NCBI GenBank assembly: GCA_045636425.1 | Contig: JAZTXM010000013.1 | Span: 95,461-159,460, forward strand | Source of the DNA: UMGS1883 sp045636425 | GTDB lineage: Bacteria > Bacillota > Clostridia > UMGS1883 | Length of the DNA: 64,000 nt | Direction of reading: 5' to 3' | Shown: piece after piece, positions 33,745 to 41,494 of the stretch | How positions within the stretch are numbered: the stretch's first letter is position 1 | How the letters are laid out: each line of letters begins with the position of its first letter | Program-made: the position numbers and the translations under genes | Notes under the pieces: model-generated | Seen by the model: the letters and a program-made list of their open reading frames with translations, nothing else | Database searches by the model: none | What the model was told of the DNA's origin: nothing

Positions 33745-34152
33745 TAATTACCACCTATTTTTTTCGTACAGAATGTTTTCGATATCAAAGATAATTCGAA
33801 TTTTGGTTAACCATCGTTGTATTTATAACTCTACGCTTAAAACATCTTTCTTATAACAACAGCTTGCTCCGGAATTATAACAGGGGTTATTCCTTCACCT
33901 CTATCATATCCATAATAAGAATGGCTGAAGAGTAAGTTTGATTCAAAAGCAAATAAATTGATTTTATAATGCACGAAGTACAATTCATGAGCTGTAGGCT
34001 TGATTCATGAAATCCTTGATTTCAATCAACCCCACCAGCCAATTCATTGTTTTTAAGCTTTACTTGAAATCTTTATAGAATCAGTGAACAATTTAGATGC
34101 CACTAATTTTAGCAATAATTCGTGTTAAGTTAGAAATAAAAAATATTTAACC
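33745..34152. other. Intergenic region with an 81-bp repeat
   Basis: No gene seen. Positions 33947-34027 repeat 35551-35630 in direct orientation with about 85% identity (shared core TTTATAATGCACGAA and TTCATGAAATCCTT). The region also holds the promoter area of the large nuclease-like gene, though no clear -35/-10 pair stands out. Confidence 0.6.
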
Positions 34153-34782
34153 CTAAAACATAATACATATCACCATAACAACTATTGGTAGTACAAACAA
34201 AAATAGTTTTAATATCCAATTGGCTATAATTTTCATTTGAAGAAGTATAGGTGATATTTCGCTTAAGTAGTTTCTAATTTTTTCTTTATCTTCATCACCA
34301 CCTGCATCAAAAGCAGAAAGTTTTTTAAACCAACGAATCTCCTTTTCTTTGCATAACGACTTGACTGTGTTAAAAAAATCAATATCATTTCTAAATTCAA
34401 CATTATCCACTATCTCGTTATATTTAGAAATAAATGAATCCAATTGCTCTTCTTTCAAACTTCTTTTTAGAGTTTTTAAATCATTTATAGCCTTAGTTAT
34501 CCTCTCAATTCTCTGTGCATAATTAGCATTACTGTTTATCAATGAATACGCAAGCATAATTACAGACAAAACAAGGCCAAAATATTCACACATTTTACTA
34601 TTATACCATTCAAAATATAGTGCAGTCAAAGAATGAATAATTAAAAAAATGCTATAATACACAAGAATAAAATCAGACATCTTTTTACTATCAGATAGTC
34701 TTTTTTCCATGTTTATGTAATTACTAAGTGTTGTTTTACAAATCCTTCTCCATACTATTAAATTTTCATAATCTGTTGTCAT
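34153..34782 (-). CDS. SLATT domain membrane protein
   Basis: 209 residues. Two close transmembrane helices (FILVYYSIFLIIHSLTALYF and YFGLVLSVIMLAYSLI) are followed by a long cytosolic helix (NYAQRIERITKAINDLKTLK, then SLKEEQLDSFISKYNEI), the SLATT pattern. A third hydrophobic stretch ends the protein (WILKLFLFVLPIVVMVICIMF). SLATT proteins are predicted pore-forming effectors that partner with nucleotide-signal enzymes or other sensors. No such enzyme is adjacent here. The start at 34782 has GGAGAG; the longer open frame overlaps ygjV and is unlikely. Confidence 0.75.
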   Translation of the reverse strand: MTTDYENLIVWRRICKTTLSNYINMEKRLSDSKKMSDFILVYYSIFLIIHSLTALYFEWYNSKMCEYFGLVLSVIMLAYSLINSNANYAQRIERITKAINDLKTLKRSLKEEQLDSFISKYNEIVDNVEFRNDIDFFNTVKSLCKEKEIRWFKKLSAFDAGGDEDKEKIRNYLSEISPILLQMKIIANWILKLFLFVLPIVVMVICIMF

Positions 34783-34874
34783 TTGTATATCTCTCCGTTT
34801 CGCATTTTCGACTTTTTTGACAATCTTTATACAAAGACTGTATAATCTGGATGCCATGCTTTTTCCACAGTTGT

Positions 34875-35393
34875 TTATTCTACATGTTCTGCTTTGTTTT
34901 TTACAAGTCCTATAATCGCCGAAATAATAACTACGCACTCATATATCACACCGCCCATTGATGCAACTGCCATGTTATAAATAATGCACAAAGGCGATTT
35001 AATAAACATTGCCCGTCTTGTGTTCTGCGGATTTGAAAAAGAAAGACTCACAGTTGATGTAACAAGTCCCGCTATTAAAAACAACGAATAAATATTTTCC
35101 CAGGCAAGCATACCTGCAACTGCAATAAGAACAGAGGTTATAATTACTTCAGCTTTGCTTTCACCTTGTTTCTTGTTACGAAAAGCAAAGTATAAACATA
35201 TAACCGCAGACAAAAAATTAAGTGCAGTTGCCGTGGGAGCTGAAATCAAAAAATAATGTACAGAAAAAGTTAATGCCGTCACACACTGGGAAACTATAAT
35301 CCCAAACTGAGTTTTTCTTTGATATGAAACAAAACCCAATATTACAGCAACAATTCCCAGCGCCTGTCCAATTATATAAGTTAAATTATCCAT
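34875..35393 (-). CDS. YgjV family inner membrane protein
   Basis: 172 residues with about six transmembrane segments, beginning IIGQALGIVAVILGFVSYQRKTQ, which is the YgjV signature (SYQxKTQ), then VSQCVTALTFSVHYFLISA and LCLYFAFRNKK-like text. Function is unknown in the family. The ATG follows AAAGGGAG. It lies 92 bp upstream of the SLATT gene on the same strand; both are flanked by the 81-bp direct repeats, so they may have arrived as a cassette. Confidence 0.85.
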   Translation of the reverse strand: MDNLTYIIGQALGIVAVILGFVSYQRKTQFGIIVSQCVTALTFSVHYFLISAPTATALNFLSAVICLYFAFRNKKQGESKAEVIITSVLIAVAGMLAWENIYSLFLIAGLVTSTVSLSFSNPQNTRRAMFIKSPLCIIYNMAVASMGGVIYECVVIISAIIGLVKNKAEHVE

Positions 35394-35638
35394 AGTAATA
35401 TCTCCCTTTTCAATATCCTCCAGTACACCCTATATAAATGACATAAGGCGTAGGTACCACTAATCAACGCCTCCCTTGTGTAAAGGGAGGTATTTTATAA
35501 TTTCGACTTTTTTCGACGCTCTTCATAGGCTTATCTTAAGTTTGAGCTAAAAACAAATAAATTGACTTTATAATGCACGAATTGCAATTCATAACTGTAG
35601 GCTCGATTCATGAAATCCTTTAATTCAAACTATCCCTA
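35394..35638. other. Intergenic region with the second copy of the 81-bp repeat
   Basis: Holds a small hairpin CCTCCCTT/AAGGGAGG (35470-35490) and the repeat at 35551-35630, which abuts the 3' end of the AAA ATPase gene. No gene seen. Confidence 0.6.
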
Positions 35639-36862
35639 TTATAAAGTCTTATTCTCTTTAATAAAATCAATCATATTCACATGTAAAATCCCATCTCGTT
35701 TTTGCAATAAGGTATCTGTTGTGAATAAATATTTTGGGAAATTATCTCTGATTTTTGTAAATGGTCTGTATTCTCGTTCCTCGGTAGATTGTTCCGCAAT
35801 GGTCATAGCAACCTGAATATAAAAATAGTCATCTACATTCTGTCTTACTATAAAATCACATTCCAGATTTCCAATTTTACCTACACTTAATTTATATCCT
35901 TTAGATTTTAAATAACAGAATAATAAGTTTTCAAGTACAGGTCCGTAGTTAATTCTGCCGTCTACATTCATAGAATAGTATATACTCAAATCGGCAAGAT
36001 AATATTTTTGCTCTGTTTTTAACGACTTTTTCGATTTCATATCAAATCTTGGGCATTTATATATTATCTTTGCACTTTCAAGCATTTCGATATATTTGTG
36101 TACCGTATTTTCTTTTACCGCTATATTTTCTTTAGCCAAATATTCTACAATGTTGGACACGCTAATTGTAGAGCCAAAATTATTTACAATAAAGGTTTGT
36201 ATTTTTTCAAATGCTGCTCGATTTCTAATTCTTTTATTTTTAGATATGTCCTTTTCAAATATTTGAGTAATAACACTTTGCACATATAGATTTCTATCAT
36301 CAACATTATCAAATTCCAAAGATTTGGGAAATCCCCCGTCACGAATATATGTTGTAAATTCTTCAACAATATTCTGTGATACCTCTTTGCCAAGAAACTT
36401 TTTCATTTCCAGATATTCATAAAATGTCAGCGTATACATCTCTACTTCGATATATCTTCCTGTAAGCTTGGTAACAAGCTCACCGCTTAAAAGATAGGAA
36501 TTCGAGCCGGTAATAAAAACAGAATGTCCATCTTCCCTATATCCATTTATTACTTCCTCAAAATTTTTAACATTTTGAATTTCGTCAATAAAAATATATT
36601 TTTTCTCACCATCGGTAATATAGCTATCTATAACTTCTTCTAATTTGTCGGCAGTTTTAATATTTTTAAACCCTCTTTTATCAAGATTAATATTAACTAT
36701 ATTTTGTTCGCTAACACCATTAGATTTTAAATCCTCCATAACAGAAAGCAGAAAATACGACTTGCCGCAACGTCTGATTCCGGTTACGACTTTTATAATA
36801 TCGCTATCATAAAATCCTCTTATTTTGTTAAGGTATTCTTCTCTCATAAAAATTTTAGCCAT
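35639..36862 (-). CDS. AAA ATPase with DUF4143 C-terminal domain
   Basis: 407 residues. Walker A is GIRRCGKS (28-35), Walker B is KKYIFIDEIQN, and the sensor is VFITGSNSYLLS, all typical of AAA_14. From about 200 on comes a winged helix (TISVSNIVEYLAKENIAVKE) and DUF4143 with a nuclease-like LECDFIVRQ...YIQVAMTI segment. Very common in gut bacteria and archaea, often in accessory DNA; the substrate is unknown. The start has AAAGGAGG. It stands alone. Confidence 0.85.
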   Translation of the reverse strand: MAKIFMREEYLNKIRGFYDSDIIKVVTGIRRCGKSYFLLSVMEDLKSNGVSEQNIVNINLDKRGFKNIKTADKLEEVIDSYITDGEKKYIFIDEIQNVKNFEEVINGYREDGHSVFITGSNSYLLSGELVTKLTGRYIEVEMYTLTFYEYLEMKKFLGKEVSQNIVEEFTTYIRDGGFPKSLEFDNVDDRNLYVQSVITQIFEKDISKNKRIRNRAAFEKIQTFIVNNFGSTISVSNIVEYLAKENIAVKENTVHKYIEMLESAKIIYKCPRFDMKSKKSLKTEQKYYLADLSIYYSMNVDGRINYGPVLENLLFCYLKSKGYKLSVGKIGNLECDFIVRQNVDDYFYIQVAMTIAEQSTEEREYRPFTKIRDNFPKYLFTTDTLLQKRDGILHVNMIDFIKENKTL

Positions 36863-37370
36863 TCTAACCAGCCTCCTTTTGATTATATTATACCATATTT
36901 TTAGAAAATTGCAAGTTAAGGGGATAAAATTATTTAATTTATATATTTTTCGCCTCTTATAAGTTGTTTAATTGACACTTTTGAAATTGATAATGAGTTG
37001 AAAAGAGATTATTTCTTTATTTGTTTTTAAATGTAGAATAAGTTAGTGAGCTATGAATATATCATTCTTATAGATGATATCCCCATAGCTCACTATTATA
37101 ATCCTCGATGATGTTTAGTGCATATAAACTCAATTTTTAGTAATAACACTTTTATTAATTTATACACTACTTTCTAAATTAATTCTGACTAACTTTTGAC
37201 TACAAATAGGAAATATCCATTTGCCAATAAAAGCCCTTACGCTTCCCTTAACAAAGCCAAAAACAGCAAATTTTCTCAGTAGATGTCAAATAGATGTCAA
37301 AACGGCACTTTTCAAAAAAATAAAGAAAACGTAAAAACCGCCTAACACTAATGGTTAAGCGGTTTTTAAC
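36863..37370. other. Right end of the island, non-coding
   Basis: Holds a hairpin AGTGAGCTATG/CATAGCTCACT (37045-37094) with inner ATATCAT/ATGATAT pairing, the arm-type repeats TAGATGTCAAATAGATGTCAA (37280-37300), and the imperfect hairpin 37333-37368 that now ends the tRNA operon on the minus strand. No gene seen. Confidence 0.7.
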
Positions 37371-37446
37371 TGGTGAGCCATCGGAGATTCGAACCCCGGA
37401 CAACTTGATTAAAAGTCAAGTGCTCTGCCGACTGAGCTAATGGCCC
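37371..37446 (-). tRNA. tRNA-Lys (anticodon TTT), island integration site
   Basis: Complete cloverleaf with acceptor GGGCCAT/ATGGCTC, D-arm AGCTCAGTCGGCAGAGC, anticodon loop CTTTTAA, T-arm GGGGTTCGAATCTCC and encoded CCA. It is the last gene of the five-tRNA operon. Its 3' 45 bp (37371-37415) are the right att core, and a copy sits at 19503. Confidence 0.97.
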
Positions 37447-37451
37447 ATATA

Positions 37452-37528
37452 TGGCTGGGCTGGCAGGATTTGAACCTGCGGATGCCAGAGTCAAAGTCTG
37501 GTGCCTTAACCGACTTGGCTACAGCCCA
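37452..37528 (-). tRNA. tRNA-Gln (anticodon TTG)
   Basis: Acceptor TGGGCTG, D-arm region GCCAAGTCGGTTAAGGC, anticodon loop CTTTGAC, T-arm GCAGGTTCAAATCCTGC and encoded CCA. Five bp from tRNA-Lys. Confidence 0.95.
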
Positions 37529-37565
37529 ACATAAACTATGCCGGAATGCAACTCAGGTGGAAAAG

Positions 37566-37643
37566 TGGGGTGGATAGAGGGACTCGAACCCTCGGCCTCT
37601 AGAGCCACAATCTAGCGCTCTAACCAACTGAGCTATACCCACC
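37566..37643 (-). tRNA. tRNA-His (anticodon GTG)
   Basis: Anticodon loop TTGTGGC, T-arm GAGGGTTCGAGTCCCTC and encoded CCA. The extra 5' G faces C at the discriminator position, the identity mark of tRNA-His. Confidence 0.95.
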
Positions 37644-37649
37644 ATAAGT

Positions 37650-37726
<77 letters not shown>

Positions 37727-37747
37727 ATTTATTTTGTGGCAAAAAAG

Positions 37748-37821
37748 TGGAGCGGGTGATGGGAATCGAACCCACCTATCCAGCTTGGAAGGCTGGTGTT
37801 CTACCAATGAACTACACCCGC
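37748..37821 (-). tRNA. tRNA-Gly (anticodon TCC)
   Basis: Acceptor GCGGGTG/CACCCGC, anticodon loop CTTCCAA, T-arm GTGGGTTCGATTCCCAT and encoded CCA. First gene of the operon. Confidence 0.95.
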
Positions 37822-37836
37822 ACTTGCGACTTTCAA

Positions 37837-37865
37837 AGTATACCAAAGATAAGTAATTTTGTCAA
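37837..37865 (-). promoter_or_regulatory. Promoter of the tRNA operon
   Basis: On the minus strand TTGACA (37860-37865), a 17-bp spacer and TATACT (37837-37842), 16 bp before tRNA-Gly. Near-consensus, as expected for a stable RNA operon. Confidence 0.88.
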
Positions 37866-37931
37866 TATCTTTTTTTAAATTTTTTATTTTTTTTTGAGGA
37901 GCAAAACTTTTTCAGTTTCAGCATCATTAAA

Positions 37932-37967
37932 TGACAATGTTTTGTCAACTAAGGACAATATTTTGTC
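37932..37967 (+). promoter_or_regulatory. Tandem palindromic operators upstream of the GH127 gene
   Basis: TGACAATGTTTTGTCA (37932-37947) and GACAATATTTTGTC (37954-37967) are two related palindromes with centres 21 bp apart, two helical turns, about 70-100 bp before the gene. This fits cooperative binding of a dimeric regulator on one DNA face. The kdgK operator (1403-1415) is similar. Confidence 0.6.
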
Positions 37968-38038
37968 AACAAAAGACATTTACTTTATTATTTGATTTAT
38001 GTTAAAATATATTCATATTACATGAGAGGGGAACTAAT

Positions 38039-40021
38039 ATGGCACTATATAAGGAAAACGAAGCTAATTTTCCCAGACTTCACACAGATAAGCTGTTTTT
38101 TGATTACGGTAACAACTATCAATATAACGGATTTTCTGATAATGTGATTCGTTTTATTGAGGATTTTCAACTTCTTTCTCCCGAGCACTGGGCACGCTTC
38201 GTACGTCAGTTTCACGAAAAGCCGGATTCAAAAAATGCCGCGTGGCGTGGTGAATTCTGGGGCAAGATGATGAGAGGAGCATGTTTTACATATTCTTATA
38301 CAAAAAACCCCGAGCTTTACCAAACCCTTGCAAAGACAGTAGATGATATGATAAATGCCGCAGATGAGAACGGAAGAATCAGCACATATGTCGTTGAAAA
38401 AGAGTTTGACGGATGGGATATGTGGTCAAGAAAATATGTTCTTCTCGGAATGCAGTATTTTCTTGAAATTTCTACCGATAAAGAACTTATCGACAGAACA
38501 GTTGCATCGATGAAATCACAGGTTGACTATATAATGAGCAAAATCGGACCTGCTTCAGATGGCAAAAAACCCATCAATTTTGCTACAAGGCACTGGAGAG
38601 GACTCAACTCATCTTCCATTCTTGAGCCAATTGTAAGGCTTTACACAATCACCGGAGAACAGAAGTATTTTGATTTTGCGACGTACATTGTAAACGAGGG
38701 CGGAACAGATATTGTAAATATTTTCGACCTTGCTTACCAAAATAAGCTGATGCCCTATCAATACCCTGTAACAAAAGCGTATGAAATGACAAGTTGTTTT
38801 GAAGGGCTTTTGGAATACTACCGCATTACAGGAATTGAAAAGTATAAAACTGCAATTATCAACTTTGCAAACAGAATTATAGAAACAGATTTTACCATTA
38901 TAGGAAGTTGCGGCTGTACGCATGAGCTTTTTGACCACTCTACGGTTCGTCAGGCAAACACTACAAACGGCGTTATTGCCCAGGAAACCTGCGTTACGGT
39001 AACTTTGATGAAATTTTTCTTCCAATTAACACTTCTTACCGGAGACAGTAAGTATGTCGATGCGGTTGAAACATCACTTTATAACGCTTTTCTCGGCACA
39101 ATCAATACAGAAAAGATAATTGACAATCCTGTACATGAAAACTATGACCACCTTAGCCCGGAAGCGTTTGCAAACTTTGAGTACGAGCCTCTCCCCTTTG
39201 ACAGCTATAGCCCCCTTACAGCAGGAAAACGCGGAGAAAAAATCGGAGGTTTCCAGATAATGAGCGACAATCACTATTATGGTTGTTGTGCTTGTATCGG
39301 TGCAGTAGGTACCGGGCTTCTTGCAAGAATGGCACTGCTCACCTCAAAGAGTGGTTTTGCTATGAATCTGTTCTTTGACGGAAAAATCGAAACCAAGACC
39401 TATAGCGGTAACACCGTTACATTTATAACGCAGACGGAATATCCGAAGTACGGAGATATTAAAATTACTGTTGACATAAAAAAGGAAGAAGAATTTGAAC
39501 TTCTCATCAGAAATCCTTATTGGAGCAAGAACACAGCAGTTAAAGTCAACGGAAAAGCAATTGACATCTGTGAGGGATATATTCCCATCAGCAGGTTATG
39601 GAAAAACGGAGATGTAATTGAGATTGACCTTGACATGAGAACAGAAGCTCTCTACCCCACTTCTTATGGTCATCAGATTCTGATGAACGAGGTTGTTTGG
39701 GGGCACAACTATGTAATTCCTACATATGATGAAGAAGACCCGATTGCAAAGAATCATATAGCACTTCGCCGAGGTCCCGTAATTTTGGCACAAGAAAACA
39801 GGCTTGGCTACAGCGTGGATGATCCCATCAAGGTAAAAGTAGATGAAAATGGTTTTGTAAATATAAAATTCCCTGAAAAAGACACAGCCCCCTATGAGCA
39901 TATCGTTGAGGTTTTGGTACCGCTTGAAAATGGTACTATGATGACTGTTACCGATTATGCCTCAGCAGGAAAGCTTTGGACAGATGAAAGCAAAATGGCT
40001 GCGTGGATGCTGACTGAATAA
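38039..40021 (+). CDS. Glycoside hydrolase family 127 (beta-L-arabinofuranosidase type)
   Basis: 660 residues, the GH127/DUF1680 fold: an (alpha/alpha)6 barrel then beta-sandwich. FWGKMMRGACFTY, SCGCTHELFDH, QETCVTVTLMKFF and YYGCCACIGAVGTGL carry the conserved Glu and Cys cluster that in HypBA1 bind zinc and provide the nucleophile Cys. There is no signal peptide, so it acts inside the cell on imported arabino-oligosaccharides. The end lies in a tail (LVPLENGTMMTVTDYASAGKLW). GAGGGG precedes the ATG. Monocistronic, with tandem operators upstream and a terminator downstream. Activity on other furanosides is possible. Confidence 0.88.
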   Translation: MALYKENEANFPRLHTDKLFFDYGNNYQYNGFSDNVIRFIEDFQLLSPEHWARFVRQFHEKPDSKNAAWRGEFWGKMMRGACFTYSYTKNPELYQTLAKTVDDMINAADENGRISTYVVEKEFDGWDMWSRKYVLLGMQYFLEISTDKELIDRTVASMKSQVDYIMSKIGPASDGKKPINFATRHWRGLNSSSILEPIVRLYTITGEQKYFDFATYIVNEGGTDIVNIFDLAYQNKLMPYQYPVTKAYEMTSCFEGLLEYYRITGIEKYKTAIINFANRIIETDFTIIGSCGCTHELFDHSTVRQANTTNGVIAQETCVTVTLMKFFFQLTLLTGDSKYVDAVETSLYNAFLGTINTEKIIDNPVHENYDHLSPEAFANFEYEPLPFDSYSPLTAGKRGEKIGGFQIMSDNHYYGCCACIGAVGTGLLARMALLTSKSGFAMNLFFDGKIETKTYSGNTVTFITQTEYPKYGDIKITVDIKKEEEFELLIRNPYWSKNTAVKVNGKAIDICEGYIPISRLWKNGDVIEIDLDMRTEALYPTSYGHQILMNEVVWGHNYVIPTYDEEDPIAKNHIALRRGPVILAQENRLGYSVDDPIKVKVDENGFVNIKFPEKDTAPYEHIVEVLVPLENGTMMTVTDYASAGKLWTDESKMAAWMLTE

Positions 40022-40027
40022 GTAAAA

Positions 40028-40085
40028 AGAAAGAAACAAGTAGGCAAGCGGACAAAATTGTCTGTATGTCCACTTGTTTCTTTTA
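40028..40085 (+). terminator. Terminator after the GH127 gene
   Basis: AAAGAAACAAGT pairs with ACTTGTTTCTTT, with an inner GGACA/TGTCC stem, then TTAATTTT. Confidence 0.75.
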
Positions 40086-40185
40086 ATTTTGAGTTTTTCG
40101 CCATAAAAAGAACTTATTTTATTGACCTTTATTCAAAAATGATGTATAATTATACGGAATGTAAATATATAAGGAAGTGATTTCT

Positions 40186-41010
40186 TTGAAAAAGATTGCA
40201 CTTATAGTTAACTTTGATAAAAACAATGCATTGGAAATTGCAACAAAGCTTGTATCAATGCTTTCAGGCAAGGCAGAGCTATACACCGACAAGGCAGGAG
40301 TTGAAAAACTGCCTGAAACGACATATAAGCCTGACAACGAGCTTTTTTCCACATGCTCAGTTACAGCAGTGTTGGGCGGTGACGGAACAATTATTTCCGC
40401 CGCCAAAAGATGTGCTCCCTTTGACACAATTCTTTTAGGAATAAACATTGGCAATCTCGGCTATCTTTCAACATTTGAAAGCAATAACCTGAAGGAAGCG
40501 GCAGAGCTTTTGCTCTGTGATAACATTCCCTTTGACAAGCGTTTTATGCTTCGTGCAAGTGTTGTAACAGACGGAAAAGAAGCCTCGGTCTATCACGCAT
40601 TGAATGAAATTGTTGTATCACGCAAATCGAATTCAAAACTTATAGATTTCACTGCTTACTGTAATGAAAAAACTGTCTGCGCATACAGAGCCGACGGCAT
40701 GATTATCGCAACTCCTACAGGCTCTACCGCCTATTCCCTTTCCGCAGGCGGTCCGGTTATCTCGCCTGATGCAGATGCGATGCTTATTACTCCTATCTGC
40801 CCCCACATGCTTCGTGCAAGAAGCATTGTTCTTCCCCCGAAAAAAATCAAAATTGAAGCCAATGCAAGTGCTGAGCTTGCAATTGACGGACAGTTTTTCG
40901 AATCACTCCAAAGCGGAGATTACATAATAGTGGAAAAATCCGATTACGCGACCTATCTTGCCCGCAATAAGGAACTTAATTTCTACGATATCCTTCAGAA
41001 AAAGCTTTAA
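40186..41010 (+). CDS. nadK: NAD kinase
   Basis: Phosphorylates NAD to NADP using ATP. The 274 residues have the signature VLGGDGTIISAAKR, GINIGNLGYLS, the ADGMIIATPTGSTAYSLSAGGP block and LAIDGQ near the end. The start is a TTG at 40186 (MKKIALIV) placed 8 bases after AAGGAAG; a GTG three codons earlier overlaps that ribosome site. First in the order nadK-argR-recN, the conserved Firmicutes cluster. Confidence 0.95.
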   Translation: MKKIALIVNFDKNNALEIATKLVSMLSGKAELYTDKAGVEKLPETTYKPDNELFSTCSVTAVLGGDGTIISAAKRCAPFDTILLGINIGNLGYLSTFESNNLKEAAELLLCDNIPFDKRFMLRASVVTDGKEASVYHALNEIVVSRKSNSKLIDFTAYCNEKTVCAYRADGMIIATPTGSTAYSLSAGGPVISPDADAMLITPICPHMLRARSIVLPPKKIKIEANASAELAIDGQFFESLQSGDYIIVEKSDYATYLARNKELNFYDILQKKL

Positions 41011-41025
41011 TTAAGAGGTGTTGAA

Positions 41026-41478
41026 ATGAGAAATAAACGGCATGAGGCAATTCTTGATTTAATAACAAAAAACAACATAGAAACTCAGCAAGAGCTTACA
41101 ATCGCACTTGCATCGGTTGGCTTTGATGTAACGCAGGCTACAGTATCAAGAGATATAAAGGAGCTTCGTCTTCTAAAGAAGCTTAGTGATTCCGGAAGAT
41201 ATGTATATGCCCCCCACTCATCGGAAAACAGCGAGGGCGTAACCGACAAGATGTCCATAATACTTAACAAGAGCATTATCAGTGTTGATTATGCTTTAAA
41301 CACCGTTGTAATAAAAACTCTTGCAGGAATGGCACAGGGTGCAGCAAGCGTGCTTGATGCCATGCGGTTTTCTGAATGCCTTGGAACAATTGCGGGCGAT
41401 GACACAATTTTTGTAACGGTTCGCAGCGAAAGTGCCGCACAAAAGCTGTGCAAAAAACTCAAAAGTATGACTAATTAA
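41026..41478 (+). CDS. argR: Arginine repressor ArgR
   Basis: 150 residues. The N-terminal winged helix (RHEAILDLITKNNIETQQEL, VTQATVSRDIKELRL) binds DNA. The C-terminal hexamerisation and arginine-binding domain ends with GTIAGDDTIFVTVRS (Asp-Asp contacts arginine). It controls arginine synthesis and degradation. Fifteen bp after nadK, 16 bp before recN, AAGAGGTG ribosome site. Confidence 0.96.
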   Translation: MRNKRHEAILDLITKNNIETQQELTIALASVGFDVTQATVSRDIKELRLLKKLSDSGRYVYAPHSSENSEGVTDKMSIILNKSIISVDYALNTVVIKTLAGMAQGAASVLDAMRFSECLGTIAGDDTIFVTVRSESAAQKLCKKLKSMTN

Positions 41479-41494
41479 CGAAACGGTGATTTTT

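Larger units (their letters stand above)
19503..37415. mobile_element. 17.9-kb composite integrative island in tRNA-Lys
   Basis: Bounded by exact 45-bp direct repeats of the tRNA-Lys 3' end. Tandem arm-type repeats lie 108 bp inside the left core (19655-19675) and about 70 bp inside the right core (37280-37300). It carries a tyrosine integrase, two excisionase-like HTH proteins and a replication-initiator-like protein, but no relaxase or conjugation genes, so it is an integrative and possibly mobilisable element. A third arm-plus-hairpin set at 30020-30104 marks an internal junction, so two elements probably joined. The integrase is frameshifted, so excision may now be blocked. Confidence 0.8.

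Noticed and set aside
34783..34938. 51-residue N-terminal extension of the SLATT gene
   Set aside because: It overlaps ygjV, lacks a ribosome site, and the GGAGAG site at 34782 gives a normal SLATT start.
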